A stretch of DNA of 64,000 nt from Episyrphus balteatus (Eukaryota > Arthropoda > Insecta > Diptera > Syrphidae): assembly GCF_945859705.1 (NCBI RefSeq), contig NC_079134.1, positions 62,660,437 through 62,724,436 on the forward strand, read 5' to 3'. The notes beneath the pieces were generated by a model. It did no database searches. It saw only the letters and a list, made by a program, of their open reading frames with translations, and had not been told where the DNA came from. The translations under genes were made by a program, and so were the position numbers. Shown here piece by piece: positions 43,273 through 53,974 of the stretch. The stretch's first letter is position 1; each line of letters starts with the position of its first letter.

Positions 43273-44657
43273 CACAGTGTGGCCAATGGTATCAAAAGTT
43301 GGCAAAAATAGGTATTTTCAAATTGTACCGAACTGCCAAATACAAATTTACTTTAATAAAGCGATTAATAAGCTACACAAAACCGGTTTTTATTCCACGG
43401 TTTAAGTCTAACGCGGTGAGTAACTACACTTTAAAATGTCGCCATTGAAAAAAATTATTCGTTATTTACCTTTCTCTAGCTCCCGTCTGTGTTTCAAGTT
43501 TTAAGTGCTATTTTGTTAAATCAAAAGATAAAAATTTGAAATAAATATGGAATTACAAGCAAAAGGGAAGCTTTCGATTCTCATTCCTCTTTTGAATTAT
43601 GATTGTCTAGTTTGTTTGAAAAAATTATTCGAATTCGGTGTCTTTAAAATCATTCGTTTTTTGTGTGCGTCATACAAACTCGTTAAGAAAAAGTTCACAA
43701 AGGTGTGAAGTGGCGCTTTGTTTTTGGTGTCCCTTTATTGTTGAGAGTGTCGTCTTTCGTGTCAATTAAAAAAGTGGTGCCCATGTTTGCCCCTTTTTGA
43801 GTAAACACTTTGTGAAGTTATCTAAAAATAACGATTTTTTTGTATATATTTCTCAGATTCCGGAAGTACTGACAATACAGTTCAACAGAATTTTAGTTTT
43901 CTGAAGGTGTTAGAAATTCTGAACTCGTATCCATTGTCAGAATTATTCTATTAGCCAAAACTGAAAGTGTGTACGGTTAGCATTGTGGCTAAAAATTTAA
44001 GGAAATAGTGTTGATCTACACAATGGAGACGCAGGCGCAGCTTGAGATATCTCATACATGAAAAAAGATCGGAAAATTTGAAACGGTTCTCTGAAGAAGA
44101 TGACCGCGTCAAACTATGCTTAAAGAAATTACCACACTTTGTTACCATAACCTCATAAACATTCAAAATAACGTGTTTTTTTGCATTTATAACGGTAATT
44201 TATAACGGTAATATTTCAAAAAACGGAAGCTAATAGAATATTTCTTTCGTGGATTCGAGTTCAGCATCCCTAAATCTTTCAGAAAAGTATGTTTTGGTTC
44301 TTCGGACAAAAAAAGTTGAATTTTGTTGACCAGTGTATTTTTTCATTAAGAAGATTTTGTTATGACTAAACCGTTGAGTCAGGTCTAAAATCTATTTTTA
44401 AGAATAATCTTATTTAAAAAAAAAAACAGTAAAATCTAAGTATTGAAAAAATAAATAACAATTTTCTTTCTCAAACAACTTCAAAGTTAAAGGTAACAGA
44501 TAGCTATGTACTTATAATGTGCGTTTTTGATAATTTTTCGTAGAATCACAAAAGTTGTCTCAGTTTTGTGCTTTAATATAGTATCTTTACCCATAACAAA
44601 CTTAGAAACGAAGAAAAATAATTTTTGCCAACTTTTCCTACCATCGGCCACACTGTG
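43273..44657. mobile_element. Transib-like non-autonomous transposon, copy 2
   Basis: Ends CACAGTGTGGCCAATGGTA and, on the other strand, CACAGTGTGGCCGATGGTA. The 5-bp target duplication CGACG is at 43268-43272 and 44658-44662. The BEL integrase frame matches on both sides, which fixes the insertion. Near-identical to 12043-14138 except for lacking ~0.7 kb. The first seven bases at both ends equal the RAG recombination-signal heptamer, and a CAAAAAT block follows after 23 bp. Confidence 0.92.
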
Positions 44658-44662
44658 CGACG

Positions 44663-45926
44663 ATGGCGTTCTCAGAATGCGGGTTCGGATTGCTTTGGGT
44701 AATTGTGTCGCTCAAGATTGTAAAACTCCAATAATTCTTCCCAGGTCCCACCGAATCACTTTCCTTGTGGTTGATGCCTATCATCACAGATTTCATCACT
44801 GCAACCACGAAACCGTGCTTAACGAAATCAAGCAGAAGTTTCATATCTCCGGCTTAAGGGTTCTCTTGAAGCTCATCCGTAAAAATTGTCAACTTTAAAA
44901 GATCCTGAACACCCGGCCTGTCGCTCCACTGATGGCAAATCTTCCAATGGCACGGAAGAGTGCTTTCTGTCAGCCATTTACATTCGTCGGCGTGGATTAT
45001 TTTGTCCCAATCCTAGTAACTGTTGGCCGACGAAACGAGAAGATATGGGGAGCTATTTTCACATGCCTAACGGTTCGAGCGGTTACCATTGAGCTGGCTC
45101 ATAGTTTGTCCACGGATTCATTTATTATGTGCCTAAGAAACTTTAAAGCACGAAGAGGATCACCACTTAAAATCTTTTGCGACAACGGTACCAACTTTCG
45201 GGGTGCGGAGAGAGAGTTGAAAGAAGAGCTCCAACGTTTGGACTTGGGACGAGTTGCTTGTGAGTTTACAACAGCTGATACGGAATGGAGATTCAACCCA
45301 CCAGCTGCTCCACACATGGGCGGAGCTTGGGAGAGGCTTGTGCGCTTGATAAAAGACGTTCTGTATCGAATTCTTCCAAGCCACAAAGTTGGAGATGAGA
45401 GTTTACGATGCGCTCTTGCTGAGGTGGAATCGACATTAAATACACTGCCTCTCACTCATATATCACTGGAGGCATTTGATGACGAGGCACTCACGCCGAA
45501 CCACTACTTCCTACTCGGTTCGTCCAATGGATCAAAACCGCCATGTGATCCTAGTGTCATCGCATCAAGACAAAATTCCAAGCTCTCTCAAATAATAGCC
45601 AACCAGTTCTGGGAGAAATGATAAAGGCGTACTTACCGGATCTTAACAAACGAGGAATGTGGTTCGACAGAGTGAAACCCATCGAAAGAGGAGACCTGGT
45701 TATAATTGTTGATGAGCAACGGCCAAGGAACTGCTGGCCCAAGGGAATCGTTATTGAAACAGTGGTCACCAAGAACAATCAAGTAAGTCGAGCTACAGTA
45801 CAAACATCCCGCGGAATTTGGGAACGTCCCGCTGCAAAGCTGGCTATCCTAGACGTTATTGAGGAGACTCCCGTGAAGACATCATCCCCATCAATTACTG
45901 GGGGGAGTATGTTGCTGCCAGCCTAG
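44663..45926 (+). pseudogene. BEL integrase core and C-terminal DUF5641-type domain
   Basis: Continues the integrase: the N-terminal zinc region (ILPRSHRITFLVVDAYHHRFHH), with its second cysteine pair following in another frame. The catalytic core has GVDYFVP (first Asp, near 44995), FCDNGTNF (second Asp, near 45178) and HMGGAWERLV (Glu, near 45328). A frameshift near 45618 leads to the C-terminal module (RGDLVIIVDEQRPRNCWPKG), characteristic of BEL/Pao integrases, ending at the TAG at 45924-45926 inside the 3' LTR edge. Frameshifts near 44895 and 45618 disable it. Confidence 0.85.
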
Positions 45927-46105
45927 TTCCGTCACCTACTATAAAAGTAAAAACGAAGTTATGCGGCACCTGTGTTTTATCTATGTATTTACAAATTTCT
46001 TTTAACCATCTTTATTGTCAATTCCTCATCTATGTCATTTATGCAATCATTTTTTTTTTTAGTCTATCGAGTCCTTTGTTAATTTAAATCAAAAAAGTTT
46101 CTTGT
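45910..46105 (+). repeat. 3' LTR of BEL/Pao element
   Basis: Starts TGTTGCTGCCAGCC after a G-rich tract (45899-45909) suited as polypurine primer. Homologous to 42044-42240. Confidence 0.8.
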
Positions 46106-46753
46106 GATTATAGGTCACATGACCTCTCAAATAAGAAAAAAAGTAAAAATACTTAGTTTTTTAAAGCCTTTTATAAAAATTAATAGTCGTATTAATAAAT
46201 TAAACTGCTCTTGGCGGTATTTTAAAACTTTTGTTTCATTTCTCGGGAAAATTTTATCATCATAGTTCACTTTCTGGCAAAGATAATTTTTTTGTTACTT
46301 TTTGTATGAAAGTTTTAAGTATAAAATATTATTTAAACATTGTCTATTAACGTGTTGACGAAATTTGCAAAAAAAATGTAGGAGCCGCTTTTGAGAAATC
46401 TAAAAAAAAGTCTACTACAAGTTATAGGTACGAAAAAATCGATTTCCTTTTCCATTTTTTTGTGGTTCAAGAAAGTATTTTTAAAAACATCTTGGAATGC
46501 AATATTACTAAGGATCATTGTAAGTATAATTATGCAAAATAAGAACAAAATCAATCAAGACGTAAAGGAGATATATGGACATAACCTAAAATTCAGACCC
46601 AAAGTCCAAGTACACGAATTTCATCTTGTTACAGGGCGAGTAAGGGGTATAGATAAAAATCTGAAAAAAAAAATAAAGGATTTTTTTTAATCATTTGGAG
46701 ACGATTGAGCGAATGTCTTCATGAACTTTGTGTTAAGGACGACCCTAATATAT
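46106..46753. other. Gene-free AT-rich region
   Basis: The 99-codon frame at 46391-46690 is Lys/Ile-rich, has no recognisable domain and overlaps an equal frame on the other strand; not called. Confidence 0.4.
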
Positions 46754-47217
46754 TGTAACGATGAATTACTGAACTACTTTTAAGATAAAAGTCTGAACAC
46801 ACTACCTACTACTGCAAAGGTAGAAATGTGAACGGACCTTTAGTAATTAAGAAACTACCCTCTGATCACATCCCAAAATATCCCACTAGACTGGAAGTAT
46901 GAAGCGCCCCTCCTGGAAAGGAAGTTTCGAGAAGCAAAGACGAGAACCTTCGAAGATATTCTCGAATCTCGAAATTCCGGTATAAAAGGGCAGCGTAGAC
47001 ACCGACCGGACAGTTTAATCTTGAAAGTGAAAGAGTACAGTACAAAGTGAAATAAAGTGTTGCGAATTGTTAGTAGTAAATAAAGTAATTTAAAAGTGTG
47101 TTTGTTTGAGCGAATAATAAAAGTAAATTGAGTTGAAATAAAATGTGTTCTTATTTGGACGGAAATATAAGTGGAAATTAAATAAGTTTTATGGTGAACC
47201 CGGAATAAAACATTACA
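46754..47217 (+). repeat. Solo LTR with 4-bp target duplication
   Basis: Starts TGTAACG and ends CATTACA (5-bp terminal inverted repeat TGTAA/TTACA). ATAT lies on both sides (46750-46753, 47218-47221). It contains a TATA box at 46981-46987 (TATAAAAGGG) about 30 bp before a plausible start, and AATAAA signals near 47050. No internal element sequence remains, as expected after LTR-LTR recombination. Likely Ty3/gypsy type. Confidence 0.75.
46981..46987 (+). promoter_or_regulatory. TATA box of the solo LTR
   Basis: TATAAAA in a locally GC-richer promoter-like context within the LTR. Confidence 0.6.
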
Positions 47218-48593
47218 ATATGTACAATGGTCGGAAAAAGTATTTTGACAAAATGAACATTTTTCTAAATGATGAGAATAATCTGTAACGGTTAAACATA
47301 AAATAAGGAAGTTGACGGTTAAGTATATTATGGTGAATCTCATGATGGTCAATGTCAGTCATATAGTTGTTATTATGCTTCGAGGCTGCATTATACTGTA
47401 TTATCTTCCCATAAATATGGTAAAATTGTCTTCTTCGAGCTCAATGCAAAGGGTACTTTTGCTTACAAAGTTTTTGATGAAAGAATGGCATTTCCAAATT
47501 CAGACTTTTTGGAGTCAATCCCCGATTTAAAATGAATTCCTCAAAATGCATCTATTTTTTTTACTGCATTTTTTTTTCAGTTTTTGTCCATTTATGGTAA
47601 ATTTTGAATAGTATAATTGTATAATTATATTTTTGTGTTTTCATAGTTGGTAATTTTTAGTTTCCCGTGATAAATTCAGTTCTAAACAGATTTTTTTAAT
47701 AGACACACCGAAATTATGACTTGCAACAGAAGATGCACTTATTTCAATGTTAAGTTCCGCCGTTTTGCCCAATTTTTTACAAATCGGGGCCTTAACAAGT
47801 CTGTCAGTTTTATACGTGCTTGGAACACGTAAATTGCATTACCTTACCTTACCAACGTTGAAAAAGAACGTTTGTCAAAATATTTTTTTTCCTCAAAAAT
47901 TAGTACTTTTTATACAAAAAATGCAGCCTCGAAGCATAATAACAACTATATGACTGACATTGGCCATCATGAGATTCACCATAATGTACTTAATAAATAA
48001 CCGTCAACTTCCTTATTCTATGTTTAACCGTTACAGATTATTCTCATCAATTTTTTTTTTTTTTTTGAATTTTAAATTCATTTTTATTTTTCATCATCTT
48101 AAAACTATCTTAAAGCTAGACAAAAATTCATAAAAACTAGCCTACTTATCAATTACTTACAACTAACTTACTGGTCCTATACGGGCACTTTAAGTTAATC
48201 TTCATTTTTCTTAATACTAATGCCTTTCGGCCTTAAAACTAATTTAATTCAAATAGTATTTCAAGATTTTATTTTTTCCAAGAAATAATTTCTAAAAAAA
48301 AACTTGGATTCTGATCATGTTTTTGTTTATTTTAAAACTTAAAAACTAATTAAAACTACTTAAAAACTAATTAAAGCTACTTAGACTACCTAAAACTACT
48401 TAAAAACTAGAACAGCCACAGCAAACAATTTTGTATTTTTGTATTTTTTTTTGTATTTTTTGTATTTTTGTATTGTTTTTTGTATTTTCTTGTATTTTTT
48501 GTATTTTTTTTTTGTGCCACCCCGACTGTCCCTACTTAAAACTAAACACCTAAAACTATGTAAGCCGGCCAAGGCATAAAAACAAAGACCACT

Positions 48594-51500
48594 TTAACTA
48601 TTTACACTATTATGAAGCCACCAAAACTGGTTCTCCTGCCTTACCCTATCTCTTCGGTCCCGATCGGACACAGTCCTACTGAACCGAAGACGCCCTTCTC
48701 CGCCTAGTGCGAGGATGTCCCCGTCATACAGCAGTCGCCTGTCCACGGTTCTTCGCCAATCTATCCTGTACAAGCCCCCGACTATCTAAATAGAGGAATG
48801 CCTCAGGCGGAATATACCCGCTTAAACACACACTCTTGAAGTATTCGTCGTTAGGGTAGTAAGCCCCAAAAATGTAGCTATTTGAAGAGGCCATCGCTCT
48901 TGAAACGTGGCCACGAACTAGCTTCAGCATAAAGTTATCAATTCTATTTATGTTGGCCCTATTGTATAAAACCTCATTGGAATAGTAATGCGTGTAATCA
49001 GATTCGGGTGTTCTGTGCAGACCAAGGCAACGTCTAAGACACTGCCTCTCAAACACCCGAAACTTTTCCATTTGAGATGGAGCAACGTTGAACCACACAG
49101 GGCATCCATAGACAATCATCGGCCGGATGAGGGCCATGTAGCAAATCACCTTAACCCTGGTGTCAAGCCGACTGCTATAAAACAGCCGTTTCGTCAGGGC
49201 AAAAGCTCCCCTAGCCCTGGCCAGAGCAGCATCCATATGTCTATTGAAATATAGATATTGATCTAGCCAGATGCCAAGGTACTTTACTACACTTTTACTC
49301 GGCAGTGGATATCCGTGTGGTCCAGCGATCGCCAGCTTCCGCCAGTTCCTTGGCGTATCCCCTGAGGCCCTAGCCAAGGGAGTCCTAAATAAAATCGTTT
49401 CTGATTTCTGAAAGTTGATTTTCAACTTCCAGTCATCACAATATCGCTGAATTTTGTCAATTTTGTCTGATGACCTCAACTTTTGGAGCTGTTCTGTACG
49501 CAATTAGATCGTCGGCATACGCAATTGCCTGAGTTAGACTTCCTATCAGATCGCTGGTGTAAATACTAAAGAGAATCGGTGAGTTCACCGCTCCCTGTTG
49601 AAGACCATTTTGAATATTAAAAACTCCAGTGGAAGTTACATTGCCACTTTTGACAACAAACGTTCTACCATTGAGCATGTCATAAAGCATATATAAAAGT
49701 GGTTTACTTATACCAAGTCTTGTTAATTTTAGATAGAGACCTTCTAACCAAACGGTGTCGAAAGCTTTTTCCAAATCAACAAGACAGGCACCCGTGCACT
49801 GTTTTTTAGATTTGTTCCACTGAATATCAGATACAAGTTTAGACGCGGCATGAATAGTATCATGTCCTGCCTTAAACCCGAATTGATTATCCGGTATGAT
49901 ACCTTGCTGATACTTGGAAGGAGACTTATCGACCGGAGATTTGCCGGATTGGAGTTGTCCTTTCCCTTTTTCGGTAGAGGATGTAGCACTGCTGTTTTCC
50001 AACGCCTTGGATAGTATGCATTATTCAGAGCGTTGTTGAACAGAGTGGCAAAAATGTCAATAGCTTCTTGCGGTAAATGTCGTAGTACAATATTGGATAT
50101 ACCATCGACTCCTGCTGACTTCTTTTTCTTTAATGAATCGAAGATGAGCTTGAGCTCTACTTTCGTAACTAACAGGGTGTTAGCCCCAGCATGCTCGGCG
50201 ATGATGGCGTTTGCCAAGTGCTCTTCATTAAACCCGGCAAAACCGCGATTCTCAGATCGCCATTGCGTAATATCATTACTTAGATAAAAGTGATGAAGGA
50301 GGGCCCTGTTTTCCAGGTCATGGTTCATGTTAATGCTAGCATTAACCTTGTACACTTGCTGGAAGGCAGCACCCACCGCCTCCACTTTCTCTTGCGGATC
50401 TTCGATTATAAAGAGGTTGTCGTCCAAGATGGCTTCCCCTGGATTTATGCCTGCGGTCAGAAGTACGTCTCTGTTTTCCACAATTCTCTGGAGCTTAAGA
50501 CACGGAAGCTCGTTTTGATCATTCCGTCTAAAAATCTTATTAATCTGCGGAAACATACTCGGATCTCTAGAATTAACGGCCCGAATTTTTTTGTCCCAAT
50601 ACAGATTAATAGACAACCTATAATTTTCTTTGATCAACTGGTTGATGTTTTTGATCGACGACTTCAGTGTTCTAATCTCCAGATCGTGTGGGTCGGTAAA
50701 TCGCCGGTATAAACGTTTAAGTCTTGTTAATAGTCCGCTTTTTGTCTGTGGAGTGCGTCAAAAGTCGCGTTTCGGTAAACGTTATTTTGGTCACGTTCTT
50801 TGTATTTAGGTATCGTTCTGTTCATTGTTTGTAGGATGGTATCGTCCATCTGTTGGAGATAACCATCAATCTTAATGTTTGACAGATTTCTGTCGTTTGG
50901 AGGGGCTATGTTATTCGAACGCAGTTCTTTTGCTAAGGCGTTGGTGAAGCGTGGCCAGCGCATCTTACCGTAGTTGTAAGAATGCTCCGGTACATACTCC
51001 TCCAATTCCACAAGTTCGTTCGGAATCTGTATTGCGGCGGCGAGTCCGCAGTGGTCGCTGTCGTACTCAATTGTACGAAGGCAGTTTCTTGGGTGTTGGC
51101 CCACGGAGTCTGTTATTGTCAGTCTTGAGTCTAGAAGCAATAAATCCAGAAAAGAGCCGCTTCTTGGAAACGATGGCCTTTCAGTAGCCAGCAGATCAAC
51201 CCTATATTCAATATTGTTTTGACACATCCAATTATACAGATGATTACCTCGCTGATTCTGTATTTGATTTCCCCAATCTTGGTGTTTGGCGTTCAGATCA
51301 CCGGCCATGAGGATATAGTTTTCCTCCAAATTCAGTCGAAGGACTTGAAAAAGTTTTTCGAGTTCTGCCGTAAAGTCAGTTGGTTGAGGTGCTTCTGGCG
51401 CATAAGCTACGACTGCATACACCCGCTTTCCATGCTGGAGAGGGATGCATACAATGCACACCTCAAGCGTTCGAAATTTTCGCACTTCACTATTGTATAT

Positions 51501-51757
51501 TACCTTATAACTAATGCCTTTACGTATGAAGATTGCAACACCGCCCCTTGAGTGGAGTCGGGCCGGTGTTTTCTTACGATGTTGTAATTATTATTTGTCA
51601 GTTTATGTTTCTGGTTTAGCTTAGTTTCGCTAGCCATAAACACATCGGGACAAAGATCTTTCAACAACTGGAAAAGGTTAGCTCTACGTTCGACCCTTAT
51701 CAGTGAATTTACATTCACAGCTAGGATCCTAAGGGGCCTCTCTGACAGCGCGCCCAT
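48594..51757 (-). pseudogene. Jockey-like ORF2 (APE endonuclease, reverse transcriptase), several indels
   Basis: Starts at the ATG of 51755-51757, overlapping the ORF1 stop. The endonuclease shows ILAVNVNSL, ASETKLN, GDLNAKHQDWG near 51275-51310 and the terminal YDSDHCGL (catalytic D-H) near 51045. One indel lies near 51545 and another near 50740. RT follows with KKKSAGVDGISN near 50110, LPKKGKDNSNPANLRSISLL near 49960 and AYADDLIAY near 49515. About 52 bp are missing near 49905 relative to copy 1, and there is a break near 49460. The C-terminal domain lacks 26 bp near 48757. ORF2 performs target-primed reverse transcription; this copy cannot encode an uninterrupted protein. Confidence 0.88.
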
Positions 51758-51759
51758 TA
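51755..51759 (-). promoter_or_regulatory. TAATG stop-start overlap between ORF1 and ORF2
   Basis: The ORF1 TAA and the ORF2 ATG share one base. The arrangement is conserved in copy 1 at 21244-21248, which suggests ORF2 is translated by termination-reinitiation. Confidence 0.7.
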
Positions 51760-53658
51760 CGACCTAAGTTGCGTTAAGCTAGGCAGTTGAGTGTAGATAT
51801 GATCTACCCTCACTGTCTGCTCCTTTATCTGGCTTTGAAGCCCTGTTAACTGTGCTTGAATGCTCAGTAACAAGGTCAAAACCTCTGATTCTGCCGCCGG
51901 TGCTTTAGGCACGGAGGCATGTTGGACAACCTTTGGTGGCTTTTGTGTCGCCTTTGGTATTGCTCTTTGCGCCATTTTGGCGAAAGAGATACTTGGGTTG
52001 ACAATCGGAGCACGCCCTACTGGACGTTTTTCAACGACAGCTTGCTTCACAGTTTTCTGCTGCTTCATTTGCTGAAACCTCGGACAGCCCCGATAATTAG
52101 CAGGGTGCCCGACGCTTCCGCAGACTGCGCATTTTAGCTGGGCCTTATCTTCGACCCGTTCCTCCCCGAGTTTGCACTCCCCCTTATTGTGGTTCTCTCC
52201 ACACTTGACACAGCGCGACTGCATGTCGCAGTTGGCTGCGGCATGGCCGAACCTTTGGCAGCGCACGCATTGAAGCATATCACCGCGCCTTTTTAATTTA
52301 TCCCAAGTGACAACCTGGTAGTTGAGGACGGTGATACTCCTCAAACTATCCAGTTTGCTGTTGGGTGAAAGCTGTACTAAAAAAATCGGCAGCTTCCGTT
52401 TCTCCCGCCTGGACAAAGCCGTTTGGAATGGCTTGACGCTGATGATCTCGAGATCATCACTCGCTTTGCGGCAGAGCTCATCATAGAGCGTCTGGGGTTC
52501 CGTGCAGGAATATATGCCCTTTAGAAGGACCGTTTGGATTTTCTCCAACTTAGGGGTAAAACTGAAGTATTCAGTGGTGGCTTCTTTTAATAAAAATCTA
52601 ATTTTCTTATGCTCTTCCAATGTGTTGCAGTATATAGCATGTCTACTATTACTAAGTCTTTTAATAAAAAAATGTTCGCCTATGGCCGACATACATAGCT
52701 TTATAGTGTCCTCTAGGTCCATCCTGAACACATTAATGGGTGGCACATTTTCCTTTTTCCTTCGTGTTGTCTGTGGCTGCTGCTGGTGTACTTTCCCTCG
52801 CTGCTGCTCCTGGGCCTGCTGCTGTTGAGTTCGTACCTGCTGCTGACTTCCACTGGGCTTGTCTGCCTCTGCTGTTTGTTGTTGTTGCTGCTTGTTTTGC
52901 TGTTTTGGCTGTTGTTGTTGTTGCGGCTGTGGCATTTCTTGCTGCTGCTCTGACACTTGGACGGGCAGCTGTAGTTGTTGTTGTGCACTTTGTGCTGGCA
53001 ATTGTTGTTGTTGCCGCTGTTGCTGCTTGGCTTCCTGCTTTTGCTTTGGAGCTTGTTGTTGTCGCTGGGGTTTAGGGACTTGCTGTTCCTGCAGTCGAAG
53101 CTGCTCTTGTTGTTGTTTTTCCGCTGCTTTGACTGCTTCCTTATCTGCGAGCTCTTGTTTTTCTTTGGCTCTGCGGGCTTCTTGTTTCGCTTTCATGAGC
53201 TGGATCAGGGGCGCAACTTCTTGTCTGAGGGCATCCATTTTCCTCTCAAACTCGTTAATTTTTGTTTGGAGGGTCTGCTCCTCCTCTTCTTCTTCGTCTG
53301 ATGACGGCTCTGGGGATGACAGACCAGCGAACTTGTTGCTGTCACCCGAAACGAAATGCCCTTCTCCCCCGTCGGACATATAGTTAACGTCATCATGTTC
53401 TGGCTTCTGATGTACTTTAGCTGCCGCTTCATTATTTGCTGTGCGCGCCGTTTCCTTCTCTTCAGATGGCAGCTTAGCTGAAGGTTTAGTGGAACGACGC
53501 TTCACAAGGTTCGGCTGTGGCTTCAGCGGTTGCCGTCTCCTCTTACCCATATCGGCTGTTGTTGCCGTTGGCTTACTTGCCGTTGGCTTGATTGCCGTTG
53601 GATTCTCCTCTGTAGCTGGGGCACCTTTCGATGTCCCCGCTATATCGTCCGATTGCAT
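51757..53658 (-). CDS. Jockey-like ORF1 (gag-like RNA-binding protein), intact
   Basis: An uninterrupted 633-codon frame. In order: a Thr/Ala-rich N-terminus, a basic GKRRRQP segment that could serve for nuclear import, an acidic SSDEEEEEEQ patch, a charged coiled coil, a long Gln-rich tract (about residues 180-310), a conserved RRM-like gag core (DLEDTIKLCMSAIGEHFFIK to about residue 480), and three CCHC-type zinc knuckles (CVRCQRFGHAAANC, CVKCGENHNKGEC, CAVCGSVGHPANYRGC). A C-terminal coil follows. It would bind the element's RNA and form the transposition particle. The start MQSDD is supported by the same ATG in copy 1. The TAA shares its last A with the ORF2 ATG. The only intact frame of a recognisable family in the window. 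Confidence 0.9.
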   Translation of the reverse strand: MQSDDIAGTSKGAPATEENPTAIKPTASKPTATTADMGKRRRQPLKPQPNLVKRRSTKPSAKLPSEEKETARTANNEAAAKVHQKPEHDDVNYMSDGGEGHFVSGDSNKFAGLSSPEPSSDEEEEEEQTLQTKINEFERKMDALRQEVAPLIQLMKAKQEARRAKEKQELADKEAVKAAEKQQQEQLRLQEQQVPKPQRQQQAPKQKQEAKQQQRQQQQLPAQSAQQQLQLPVQVSEQQQEMPQPQQQQQPKQQNKQQQQQTAEADKPSGSQQQVRTQQQQAQEQQRGKVHQQQPQTTRRKKENVPPINVFRMDLEDTIKLCMSAIGEHFFIKRLSNSRHAIYCNTLEEHKKIRFLLKEATTEYFSFTPKLEKIQTVLLKGIYSCTEPQTLYDELCRKASDDLEIISVKPFQTALSRREKRKLPIFLVQLSPNSKLDSLRSITVLNYQVVTWDKLKRRGDMLQCVRCQRFGHAAANCDMQSRCVKCGENHNKGECKLGEERVEDKAQLKCAVCGSVGHPANYRGCPRFQQMKQQKTVKQAVVEKRPVGRAPIVNPSISFAKMAQRAIPKATQKPPKVVQHASVPKAPAAESEVLTLLLSIQAQLTGLQSQIKEQTVRVDHIYTQLPSLTQLRS

Positions 53659-53721
53659 AAGCTTGGACTCAAGCGAATGCTATTTGCAATTTTTAAGTTA
53701 GAAAAACTTCCAAATTTATTT

Positions 53722-53800
53722 CGACTCAGGTGGGAATCGAGCGCCGTTCCTTCGGCTCTCGGGTCCGATGCCACTACCACTGAGCTATCGCTGACTCAAT
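53722..53800 (-). promoter_or_regulatory. tRNA-like segment in the LINE leader (A and B boxes)
   Basis: On the minus strand TAGCTCAGTGGTAGTGGC (53770-53787) is an excellent A box and GCTCGATTCCC (53732-53742) a good B box, at tRNA spacing, with a stem-forming middle. Acceptor ends do not pair, so it is not a tRNA gene. Copy 1 keeps a diverged B-box half at the same place, so the module belongs to the element. Confidence 0.65.
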
Positions 53801-53974
53801 AGCCTCACTGGCTAACTTGATTCTCGTTTACTAAACACTTGCCGAATTCGAATTAAAAACACTGTGAAAGCCGATTTGCGCGTGCACACTCTTCCACAGT
53901 ACAAGATCGACTAGATTATTCTCATCATTTAGAAAAATGTTCATTTTGTCAAAATACTTTTTCCGACTGTTGTA

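Larger units (their letters stand above)
42044..46105 (+). mobile_element. BEL/Pao retrotransposon, internally deleted
   Basis: Two LTRs bracket a pol region whose gag, protease and most of RT are missing, so that the 5' LTR runs almost directly into the RT/RNase H junction. A Transib (43273-44657) interrupts the integrase. The target duplication was not resolved. Confidence 0.85.
48050..53912 (-). mobile_element. Jockey-like LINE, copy 2, full length
   Basis: A 15-bp target duplication AGATTATTCTCATCA lies at 48035-48049 and 53913-53927. The poly(A) tail is the T-run at 48051-48066. The 5' leader is ~250 bp and contains a tRNA-like segment; ORF1 and ORF2 follow. The element sits in the right arm of a mariner-like MITE. 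It is the reference for copy 1 (19501-31227). Confidence 0.93.
47225..53972. mobile_element. Tc1/mariner-like MITE, split by the full-length LINE
   Basis: TA dinucleotides flank both ends (47223-47224, 53973-53974). The inverted arms are long (~170 bp): 47225-47395 on the left; on the right 47926-48049 continued, across the LINE, by 53928-53972. The ends carry GTCGGAAAAAGTATTTTGAC. Without the LINE the element is about 870 bp. The frame at 47312 is not a transposase. Confidence 0.85.

Noticed and set aside
46855..47352. 165-codon minus-strand frame
   Set aside because: Overlaps the solo LTR and the adjacent MITE end; composition is random AT-rich translation.
53722..53800. Possible tRNA gene on the minus strand
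   Set aside because: Acceptor stem does not form, and the segment lies within a LINE leader with a diverged counterpart in the sister copy.
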